DNA from: Pseudomonadota bacterium
GTDB taxonomy: Bacteria; Pseudomonadota; Gammaproteobacteria; Pseudomonadales; Pseudomonadaceae
Direction of reading: 5' to 3'
Assembly: GCA_023431055.1 (NCBI GenBank)
Contig: JAEYXX010000120.1
Span: forward strand, 1-14,767
DNA length: 14,767 bases
The translations under genes and the position numbers were made by a program. Numbering within the stretch: position 1 is the first letter of the stretch; the number at the start of each line of letters is the position of its first letter. This document shows, piece by piece, positions 8,675 through 14,767 of this stretch. Under the pieces are notes generated by a model. It was given only the letters and a program-made list of their open reading frames with translations. It had not been told where the DNA came from and did not search any database.

Positions 8675-8719
8675 ACCTGTGAGCCCGTGTGTGGGGCGGT
8701 TGTCACCGCAGGGGTGACG

Positions 8720-10153
8720 TCAAGGGCCGCTGGTCACGCCGGATTTGCGACGTGGAATACCGAGGCGCTGGCGGCGCTCCCACAGGCATTTGCGGCTGAT
8801 ACCCAGTTTGCGCGCCAGTTCGGTTTCGGTCATGTGGTCCTGGTGTTCGAGGACGAAGTGCTGGAAGTAGTCTTCCAGCGACAGGTCCTCGGTCGGCTCG
8901 TGGCTGTTGCCGGCGCTTTGCCCGGCGGTCGCCGGCAGGCCGAAATCCTCGTCATCCAGATCGTCCAGCTCGATGTCGATGCCCAGCAGATCGGCAGAAA
9001 TTTCCGCCCCCTCGCAGAGAATCACCGCGCGCTCGATGGCGTTTTCCAGTTCGCGTACGTTACCCGGCCAGGAGTAATGGCGTATCGCCTGCTCGGCATC
9101 ATGGGCGAAACGCAGTGGTTCGCGGCCCATGCGCGTGTACTGGCGCACCAGAAAGGCCTGGGCGATCTCGATCACGTCGTTACCGCGCTCGCGCAACGCC
9201 GGCAGCTTCAGAGCGATGACGTGCAGGCGGTAATAGAGGTCTTCGCGAAACTGGCCGGTCTTGGCCAGGGTCTTGAGGTCGCGGTGAGTGGCAGCGATCA
9301 GGCGCACGTCGACCTTTTGCGATTGCACCGAGCCGACCCGGCGAATCTCGCCTTCCTGCAGCACGCGCAGCAGTCGCGCCTGGGCTTCCAGCGGCAGTTC
9401 GCCGATCTCATCGAGGAACAGCGTGCCGCCGTCAGCCGCCTCCACCAGGCCGGCGCGCCCGGCGCTGGCGCCGGTGAAGGCGCCTTTCTCGTGGCCGAAC
9501 AGTTCGGACTCGATCAGGGTTTCCGGAATGGCCGCGCAGTTCACCGAAATCAGCGGCGCCTTGGCGCGCCTGGAGAGGTTGTGCAGGGCGCGTGCGACCA
9601 GCTCCTTGCCGGTACCGGACTCGCCCTGCACCAGCACATTGGAGTCGGTGGGCGCGACCTTGCGAATCTTGCTGTAGAGCTCCTGCATGGCGGCGCAGGA
9701 GCCGATGATGCCGATCTCGCCGTTGGCGTTGTCCACTGCCTTCTCGGCAGCGTTACCGCGGGTGGTGCTGGCGGTGGTCGGCGCCGGTGCGCTCTTGGCT
9801 TCCTGGCGGTCGCGGAGGATGCGGGCGACGGCCTGGAGCATCTCGTCGTGGTCGAAGGGCTTGGCGATGTAATCGACCGCGCCCATCTTCATCGAGTCCA
9901 CCGCCGAGCGCAGGCTGGCGTAGCTGGTCATGATCAGCACCGGCGTGCCTTCGGCCAGCTTGATCAGTTCGGTACCCGGCGCGCCAGGCAGGCGCAGGTC
10001 GCTGACGATCAGGTCGAAGGTGGGAATGCTGTAGCGCTCCTGGGCTTCCTGTACCGAGCCGGCTTCGCTGACCTGGTACTGATTGCGTTCGAGCAGGCGG
10101 CGCAAGGCAGAGCGGATAATGGTTTCGTCTTCGACGATAAGAATATGTGGCAT
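8720..10153 (-). CDS. cbrB: Response regulator CbrB, sigma-54 activator
   Basis: NtrC-family regulator that, when phosphorylated by CbrA, activates sigma-54 promoters, above all crcZ, and genes for amino acid use. The protein has 477 residues. The receiver domain (1-116) has the acidic pocket VEDE (7-10), phospho-acceptor Asp52, Thr76 and Lys98. The AAA+ domain has Walker A GESGTGKE (177-184), the sigma-54-contacting GAFTGA loop (224-229), Walker [10 protein letters not shown] (242-250) and WPGNVREL (362-369). A Fis-type helix-turn-helix lies at about 443-465. The start is 52 bases after cbrA, with a modest GAGAG upstream. Its terminator and its main target crcZ follow directly, so regulator and target are physically coupled. 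Confidence 0.97.
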   Translation of the reverse strand: MPHILIVEDETIIRSALRRLLERNQYQVSEAGSVQEAQERYSIPTFDLIVSDLRLPGAPGTELIKLAEGTPVLIMTSYASLRSAVDSMKMGAVDYIAKPFDHDEMLQAVARILRDRQEAKSAPAPTTASTTRGNAAEKAVDNANGEIGIIGSCAAMQELYSKIRKVAPTDSNVLVQGESGTGKELVARALHNLSRRAKAPLISVNCAAIPETLIESELFGHEKGAFTGASAGRAGLVEAADGGTLFLDEIGELPLEAQARLLRVLQEGEIRRVGSVQSQKVDVRLIAATHRDLKTLAKTGQFREDLYYRLHVIALKLPALRERGNDVIEIAQAFLVRQYTRMGREPLRFAHDAEQAIRHYSWPGNVRELENAIERAVILCEGAEISADLLGIDIELDDLDDEDFGLPATAGQSAGNSHEPTEDLSLEDYFQHFVLEHQDHMTETELARKLGISRKCLWERRQRLGIPRRKSGVTSGP

Positions 10154-10205
10154 TAATTCGATCTCTCGACGGTCACGGTGGCGCCAATGGCACCTCTGTC
10201 GCTGT

Positions 10206-13160
10206 TTACATCGCTACGGACGTCGCCTCGACATGTCTCGGCAGGGTGACCCGAATTCGAGTGCCCAGTTGGCGCTCGGGGTCGGCCGGGGTGTCGATTG
10301 TTATCTGTCCATAATGCTCTTCCACGATCGAATAGACCAGCGCGAGGCCCAGGCCGGTCCCCTCGCCGGGGTCCTTGGTGGTGAAGAAAGGCTCGAACAG
10401 GCGGTCGATGATCGCCTTGGGAATGCCGCTGCCTTCGTCCTCGACGATCAGGTCGACGGTATGTTCGCTGGCCTCGCTGCGCACGCGGATGGCACCGCCG
10501 GGCGGCGAGGCGTCACGGGCGTTGGACAGCAGGTTGATCAGGACCTGGGCCAGGCGCTGCGGGTCGCCACAGGCCCAGTGCTGCGGATCGCAGAGGTTGT
10601 AGAACTGGATGTCGAAGTTGCGTTTGTTCAGCGACAGCAGGCCGATGGCATCCTGGGCCACGTCGGCCAGACATACCGGTTCGTCGCTGCGCTGGTGGCT
10701 GCCGGAGTGGGCGAAGCTCATCAGCGACTGGACGATGCGTGACACGCGTTTGGTCTGTTCGAGGATCTGCCCGCTGATTTCGGTCAGCTCGCCGTCGTTT
10801 TCGCGTTCTTCGCGTAGGTTCTGCGCCAGGCAGGCGATGCCGGTGATCGGGTTGCCGATTTCGTGGGCAACGCCGGCGGCGAGGCGGCCGATGCTGGCCA
10901 GGCGCTCGGAGTGCACCAGCTTGTCTTCGAGCATCTGGGTTTCGGTCTGATCCTCGACCAGCAGCACCAGGCCACTGTTACCGGGCGCCAGTGGCTCGTT
11001 GATTGCTGCCTTGTGCAGGTTCAGCCAGCGAATCTGCCCGTCGAGCGCCAGATGCTGTTTGTGCAGGTGCTGGTCCGGGCGTTCGATGAAGTCCTGCAGC
11101 AGGCTCTGCCAGGGTTCGGCCAGGGTACTCAGGCGCGAACCGACGATGCGCTGGGCGGGGATTTCGGTGAGTTCTTCCATGGCCCGGTTCCACATCAGGA
11201 TTTCCTGGTCCTTGGCCAGCGAGCACACGCCCATCGGCAGCTCCTGCAAGGTCTGGCGGTGATAGCGACGCAGGGCGTCGAGCTCGGCGGCCAGGCCGGT
11301 GAGGCGCGACTGGTAATCCTCCAGGCGGCTTTCGATGAAGTGGATGTCCTCGGTGACATAGCCTTCGGTGCCGGACTTGTAGGGCAGGAAGGTTTCGACG
11401 ATGTCCTGCGCCACGCTCGGCCCCATCAGGCCGGACAGGTTGGCCTCGATGCGGTCGCGCAGGCGGCGCAGGGCGTAGGGGCGGCTTTCGTCAAATGGCA
11501 GGTGCAGGTCGCGCAGGGCCTGTTCCACTTCGCGCTGGGCGGTCTTGGCGCCGAGCGGCTTGGCCAGTTGTGCGGCAAAGTCCTGCGGTGACACGGCGAC
11601 CAGCTCGCGCCGCTGCGGACGGCGCACGTTGTCCACCGCGCAGGCTTCGGCGGCGCTCTTCTCCTCCGGGCTGGCCTCGGTGAACAGCGACACCAGGGTG
11701 AACATCAGCACGTTGGCCGCCAGTGAGGCGATGGCCGCCAGGTGCCAGCTGGCATCGTCGAGCACATAGATGACGTTGAACAGCGGCAGGTAGAAACCTT
11801 CCAGATTGCCCAGCAGCGGCAGCAGCATGGTCAGTGCCCAGACGCTGATGCCGGCCAGCAGGCCGGCGAGGAAACCGCGGCGATTGGCCGTCTGCCAATA
11901 CAGCACCGACAGTACGCCGGGCAGGAACTGCAAGGTGGCGACGAAGGCGACGATGCCCAGGTTGGCCAGATCCTGTTGGGCGCCGAGCAGCAGGTAGAAG
12001 CCATAGCCGGCCATGATGATGGCCACGATCAGCGCGCGCCGCGTCCACTTCAGCCAGCGGTAGATGTTGCCTTCGGCTGGCGGCTGGTACAGCGGCAGCA
12101 CCAGGTGATTCAGCGCCATGCCGGACAGCGCCAGGGTCGAGACGATGATCAGGCCGCTGGAGGCTGACAGACCGCCGACATAGGCGAGCAGGGCCAGGGT
12201 TTCGCTGTTGACCGCGATACCCAGGCCCAGGGTGAAGTATTCGGGGTTGGTGGTCGCCCCGAGCTTGAGGCCGGCCCAGAGAATCAGTGGCACGGCCAGG
12301 CTCATCAGCAGGAGGAACAGTGGCAGGCCCCAGCTGGCGCTGACCATGGCGCGCGGGTTGAGGTTCTCGGTGAAAGTCATGTGGTACATGTGCGGCATGA
12401 CGATGGCCGAGGCGAAGAACACTAGCAGCAGGGTGCGCCATGGGCCTTCCTGCAGCGGCGTATGCAGCGTGGCCAGCGCCGCCTGGTTCTGCACCAGCCA
12501 TAGCTCAAGCTCACGTGGGCCGCCGAACACCTGATACAGCGCGTACCAGCCGATCACGCCGAGGGCGACCAGCTTGACCAGCGACTCGAAGGCGATGGCG
12601 AACACCAGGCCCTCGTGCTTCTCGCGCGTGGCGATATGGCGCGCGCCGAAGAGGATGGTGAACAGGATGATCAGCCCGCAGTAGCTCAGCGCCACTTTTT
12701 CCTGCAGCGGCTCGCGGCTGAGGATGCCGATGGAGTCGGCCACCGCCTGGATTTGCAGGGCCAGTAGCGGCAGTACGCCGATGAGCATGAACAGGGTGGT
12801 CAGCGCGCCGGCCCAAGTGCTGCGAAAGCGGAAGGCGAACAGGTCTGCCAGCGATGACAGCTGGTAGGTGCGGGTGATGCGCAGGATCGGGTAAAGCAGC
12901 ACGGGGGCCAGCAGAAAGGCCCCGGAAACCCCGAGGTAGCTGGCGAGAAAGCCGTAACCGTACTGGTAGGCCAGGCCGACCGTGCCGTAGAAGGCCCAGG
13001 CACTCGCGTACACGCCCAGCGACAGGGTGTAGGTCAGTGGGTGGCGGATGATCCAGCGGGGGATAAGGCCCTTTTCACTGACCCAGGCGACACCGAACAG
13101 CATCAGCAGATAGCCGGCGCTGATCAGGATCAGTTCGCTCAGGCTAAAGCTCGTCAGCAT
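10206..13160 (-). CDS. cbrA: Transporter-type sensor histidine kinase CbrA
   Basis: Membrane kinase that phosphorylates CbrB and controls carbon-nitrogen balance and amino acid use. The protein has 984 residues. The first ~490 form a sodium/solute symporter (SLC5-like) domain with about 13 hydrophobic segments; CbrA of relatives has been linked to histidine uptake. A linker with a coiled-coil-like stretch (600-640) and a PAS-like region (about 640-735) follow. The dimerisation/phospho-acceptor domain has [11 protein letters not shown] with His766, then the ATPase domain with NLLSNARDA (876-884), VEDEGSGIP (906-914) and GEGTGLGL (932-939). No receiver domain is attached. The ATG at 13160 lies inside cbrX in another frame, with AAGG only 2 bases upstream, suggesting translational coupling to cbrX. 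Confidence 0.97.
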   Translation of the reverse strand: MLTSFSLSELILISAGYLLMLFGVAWVSEKGLIPRWIIRHPLTYTLSLGVYASAWAFYGTVGLAYQYGYGFLASYLGVSGAFLLAPVLLYPILRITRTYQLSSLADLFAFRFRSTWAGALTTLFMLIGVLPLLALQIQAVADSIGILSREPLQEKVALSYCGLIILFTILFGARHIATREKHEGLVFAIAFESLVKLVALGVIGWYALYQVFGGPRELELWLVQNQAALATLHTPLQEGPWRTLLLVFFASAIVMPHMYHMTFTENLNPRAMVSASWGLPLFLLLMSLAVPLILWAGLKLGATTNPEYFTLGLGIAVNSETLALLAYVGGLSASSGLIIVSTLALSGMALNHLVLPLYQPPAEGNIYRWLKWTRRALIVAIIMAGYGFYLLLGAQQDLANLGIVAFVATLQFLPGVLSVLYWQTANRRGFLAGLLAGISVWALTMLLPLLGNLEGFYLPLFNVIYVLDDASWHLAAIASLAANVLMFTLVSLFTEASPEEKSAAEACAVDNVRRPQRRELVAVSPQDFAAQLAKPLGAKTAQREVEQALRDLHLPFDESRPYALRRLRDRIEANLSGLMGPSVAQDIVETFLPYKSGTEGYVTEDIHFIESRLEDYQSRLTGLAAELDALRRYHRQTLQELPMGVCSLAKDQEILMWNRAMEELTEIPAQRIVGSRLSTLAEPWQSLLQDFIERPDQHLHKQHLALDGQIRWLNLHKAAINEPLAPGNSGLVLLVEDQTETQMLEDKLVHSERLASIGRLAAGVAHEIGNPITGIACLAQNLREERENDGELTEISGQILEQTKRVSRIVQSLMSFAHSGSHQRSDEPVCLADVAQDAIGLLSLNKRNFDIQFYNLCDPQHWACGDPQRLAQVLINLLSNARDASPPGGAIRVRSEASEHTVDLIVEDEGSGIPKAIIDRLFEPFFTTKDPGEGTGLGLALVYSIVEEHYGQITIDTPADPERQLGTRIRVTLPRHVEATSVAM

Positions 13161-13320
13161 CGCCTTGGCTCTGAAGAATGAAGGTGACGACGATCAGGAT
13201 CAGCCACAGCAGATAGGGCCGGTACCAGGCGCCATTGGGGTCGATCCACCAGTCCATGATGGCCGGTGAGAACAGGTAGATCCCCACTACCAGGATCAGA
13301 ACCAGTCGGTAGATATACAT
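13144..13320 (-). CDS. cbrX: Small membrane protein CbrX upstream of cbrA
   Basis: A 58-residue protein starting MYIYRL, with two hydrophobic helices (about 4-22 and 36-50) separated by the aromatic loop DWWIDPNGAWYRPY and ending in an acidic DADEL tail. PAO1 has a small gene at this place (PA4724.1), and in P. putida I recall it being called cbrX and coupled to cbrA expression. Biochemical function is unknown. Its last 17 bases overlap the start of cbrA in a different frame. The ATG at 13320 was chosen because the product begins as in relatives; an upstream in-frame ATG (13377) gives a polar, non-conserved-looking extension. The Shine-Dalgarno is weak (GAG) and sits in a small hairpin. Confidence 0.85.
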   Translation of the reverse strand: MYIYRLVLILVVGIYLFSPAIMDWWIDPNGAWYRPYLLWLILIVVTFILQSQGDADEL

Positions 13321-13322
13321 GT

Positions 13323-13343
13323 GACATCTCGTCGGACGATGTC
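13323..13343 (-). promoter_or_regulatory. Hairpin over the cbrX ribosome-binding region
   Basis: GACATC (13323-13328) and GATGTC (13338-13343) are perfect complements with a 9-base loop, ending 2 bases before the cbrX ATG in transcript order. The only Shine-Dalgarno-like GAG lies at the loop-stem border, so folding could limit cbrX and, through overlap, cbrA translation. The stem is short and the role is inferred. Confidence 0.3.
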
Positions 13344-13403
13344 GCGATGGTAAAGGATGCCGCGCATCGCAAGCCACAAACTTGAAGCCAGCTTGTCTGG
13401 CGC

Positions 13404-13466
13404 GTAGTCCGGATGAAATCCGGGGATGCCTGCACCATCGTTCCCGGATTACGTTCGGGCCACTAC
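13404..13466. repeat. REP-like imperfect palindrome between gluQ and cbrX
   Basis: Outer GTAGT/ACTAC-like ends and inner arms AATCCGGG (13417-13424) and CCCGGATT (13443-13450), 18 bases apart, form a large imperfect palindrome that touches the gluQ stop codon. Within the left arm CCGGAT-GAA-ATCCGG is itself a small hairpin. The wording resembles the CCGGAT/ATCCGG intergenic palindromes I know from Pseudomonas. There is no T-run, so it may mark or stabilise the gluQ 3' end rather than terminate. The rest of the 145-base gap shows only a weak candidate promoter. Confidence 0.6.
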
Positions 13467-14350
13467 TACTTCAATTGCGCTTCGGCCAGGGTGCGGCTGC
13501 GGGGAATGCGCGTGGCGTCCCAGTTGGCGATGCCCCAGACCAGCAGCTCGGCAGGCGCCGCGCCTTGCAGTTCGACGGGGGGGTGCTGGCCCAGCGCACG
13601 CAGGGCACGCAGCAGCAGAGGCCCGGCCTGGTCGGCGGGCAGGGGCGGCGAACGGTAGCTCTTGCCCAGCTTGTGGCCGTCCGGCTGGATGATCAGCGGC
13701 ACGTGCAGGTAGCGTGGCTGCGGCAGTCCGAGCAGCTCCTGCAGGTAGAGCTGGCGAGGGGTGGAGTCGAGCAGGTCGGCGCCGCGCACCACGTCGGTCA
13801 CCCCTTGCCAGGCATCGTCCAGCACCACTGCGAGCTGATAGGCGAACAATCCATCACGCCGTCGGATCACGAAGTCGCCCACTTCACGGCGCAGGTGCTG
13901 ACGGAACTCGCCCTGCACGCGGTCGATGAAGTGGTAGTCCAGCTCCGGTACGCGCAGGCGGATGGCTGCGTCCTGGTCGGGGTGGCAGGCGTTGCGGCAA
14001 AAGCCCGGATAGATGCCGGCGTAGCCTTCCAGTTGCTTGCGTGAACAGATGCAGGCGTAGGCCAGACCCTGGCTGAACAGACGGGCGATCACGGTGGTGT
14101 ATTCGGCGTGGCGTTCGCTCTGGCGTACCAGTTCGCCGTCCCACTCGAAGCCATAGGTTTCCAGGGTGCTCAGGATCGCATCCTGGGCGCCGGGCATTTC
14201 CCGTGGTGGGTCGAGGTCTTCCATGCGCAGCAGCCAGCGACCGCCAACGACGCGGGCATCGAGATAGGAGGCGAGGGCAGCGACCAGCGAGCCGAAGTGC
14301 AGGTAACCGCTGGGCGTAGGGGCGAAGCGCCCGACATAGGACGTGTTCAT
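13466..14350 (-). CDS. gluQ: Glutamyl-Q tRNA(Asp) synthetase
   Basis: Attaches glutamate to queuosine at the wobble position of tRNA(Asp), a nucleoside modification rather than normal aminoacylation; a class I synthetase paralogue without anticodon-binding domain (also called yadB). The protein has 294 residues, as expected. FAPTPSGYLHFGSL (9-22) is the HIGH region, HKLGKS (226-231) the KMSKS-like loop, and Cys100, Cys102, Tyr114 and Cys118 match the known zinc ligands. The ATG at 14350 was chosen; a TTG directly upstream (14353) is less likely. No clear Shine-Dalgarno is visible. It follows dksA, an arrangement shared with enterobacteria, with a hairpin between them. Confidence 0.95.
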   Translation of the reverse strand: MNTSYVGRFAPTPSGYLHFGSLVAALASYLDARVVGGRWLLRMEDLDPPREMPGAQDAILSTLETYGFEWDGELVRQSERHAEYTTVIARLFSQGLAYACICSRKQLEGYAGIYPGFCRNACHPDQDAAIRLRVPELDYHFIDRVQGEFRQHLRREVGDFVIRRRDGLFAYQLAVVLDDAWQGVTDVVRGADLLDSTPRQLYLQELLGLPQPRYLHVPLIIQPDGHKLGKSYRSPPLPADQAGPLLLRALRALGQHPPVELQGAAPAELLVWGIANWDATRIPRSRTLAEAQLK

Positions 14351-14359
14351 CAAGCGAAG

Positions 14360-14392
14360 GCCAGAAACAGAGCGGGGCGCCTAAGCGCCCCG
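14360..14392 (-). terminator. Terminator between dksA and gluQ
   Basis: On the minus strand CGGGGCGC-TTAG-GCGCCCCG is a perfect 8-bp GC-rich stem (14392-14373), followed by CTCTGTTTCTG, a modest T-rich tail. It starts 8 bases after the dksA stop. As reported for the dksA-gluQ pair in Shigella, such a hairpin may let only part of the transcription reach gluQ. Confidence 0.7.
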
Positions 14393-14400
14393 TCGTCAGA

Positions 14401-14767
14401 TCAGGAACCGATCTGCTTTTCCTTGATTTCCGCCAGCGTCTTGCAGTCGATGCACAGAGTCGCGGTCGGGCGGGCTTCGAGGCGGCGGATGCCGATTTCG
14501 CCACCACAGGAGTCGCACCAACCGTAATCGTTGTCTTCGATCAGTTGCAGCGTCTCGTCGATCTTCTTGATCAGCTTGCGCTCGCGGTCACGGGCGCGCA
14601 GTTCCAGGCTGAATTCTTCTTCCTGGCTGGCGCGGTCGGCCGGGTCGGGGAAGTTGGCGGCCTCGTCCTGCATGTGATGCACGGTGCGGTCGACCTCCTC
14701 CATCAGCTCCTGCTTCCAGTTGTTGAGAATGCCGACGAAATGAGCGCGCATCGCATCGCTCATGTAC
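14401..14767 (-). CDS. dksA: RNA polymerase-binding factor DksA (5' end cut by window)
   Basis: Binds the RNA polymerase secondary channel and, with ppGpp, resets transcription in the stringent response. Only the last 121 residues are present: the window ends in the codon before Tyr-Met-Ser-Asp, and full-length Pseudomonas DksA has about 148 residues, so roughly 27 are missing. The coiled-coil tip with the acidic FPDPADRAS segment is present. The four-cysteine zinc finger is intact: Cys codons at 14515-14517, 14506-14508, 14452-14454 and 14443-14445 (CDSC and CIDC). This is therefore the zinc-type DksA and not the cysteine-poor paralogue DksA2. The internal Met at 14763 is not the true start. 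Confidence 0.97.
   Translation of the reverse strand, partial: YMSDAMRAHFVGILNNWKQELMEEVDRTVHHMQDEAANFPDPADRASQEEEFSLELRARDRERKLIKKIDETLQLIEDNDYGWCDSCGGEIGIRRLEARPTATLCIDCKTLAEIKEKQIGS

Noticed and set aside
8648..10156. Plus-strand open frame of 502 codons opposite cbrB
   Set aside because: It mirrors cbrB almost exactly in extent, lacks a plausible start signal, and its product shows no recognisable domain.
13321..13377. Upstream ATG for cbrX (77 codons)
   Set aside because: The added residues are polar and cysteine/histidine-rich, unlike the membrane peptide, and the region carries the leader hairpin.
13884..14507. Minus-strand open frame of 207 codons across gluQ and dksA
   Set aside because: Alternate-frame shadow of two intact, recognisable genes and crosses the terminator between them.

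Overview
The window is a stretch of Pseudomonas core chromosome. The protein sequences, the gene order (dksA, gluQ, cbrX, cbrA, cbrB, crcZ, pcnB, folK, panB, panC, pgi, acs) and the high GC content all fit the genus, and the order matches what I remember of the P. aeruginosa PAO1 region around PA4723-PA4733. The species cannot be fixed from this alone; the intergenic palindromes look like those I associate with the P. mendocina/P. stutzeri side of the genus (recollection, not a search). Every gene lies on the minus strand, so transcription runs from the right edge to the left. No phage, insertion sequence, CRISPR array, tRNA or rRNA is visible.

Right end (13144-14767): the 3' part of dksA (cut by the window edge), a hairpin terminator, gluQ (a tRNA(Asp)-modifying synthetase paralogue), a large imperfect intergenic palindrome, and cbrX, a 58-residue two-helix membrane protein whose 3' end overlaps the cbrA start by 17 bases.

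Centre (8165-13160): the CbrA/CbrB carbon-nitrogen balance system and its output RNA. CbrA is a transporter-like membrane histidine kinase and CbrB is an NtrC-type sigma-54 activator. After cbrB comes a rho-independent terminator. The cbrB-pcnB gap of about 800 bases holds the small RNA gene crcZ with its whole control region: a perfect TGTTAC-N14-GTAACA palindrome (CbrB-type site), a perfect IHF consensus match, a -24/-12 sigma-54 promoter, and a transcript with six A-rich clusters of the kind that bind Hfq. By established knowledge, CbrA~P/CbrB drives crcZ on poor carbon sources, and CrcZ titrates Hfq/Crc to relieve carbon catabolite repression.

Left (145-7913): pcnB-folK (stop and start codons overlapping), then panB-panC (4-base overlap) for pantothenate, then pgi and acs. 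These are housekeeping metabolism: RNA polyadenylation, folate, CoA precursor, glycolysis/gluconeogenesis and acetate activation. The panC-pgi gap is only 79 bases, is filled by two hairpins, and contains no panD, which follows panC in PAO1. The pgi-acs gap (287 bases) holds several strong inverted repeats, and an imperfect palindromic repeat sits downstream of acs at the left edge.

No clearly new system was found. The most informative items are the crcZ control region, the cbrX-cbrA junction, the hairpins in front of pgi, the missing panD, and a set of tandem GTTAC repeats upstream of panB.
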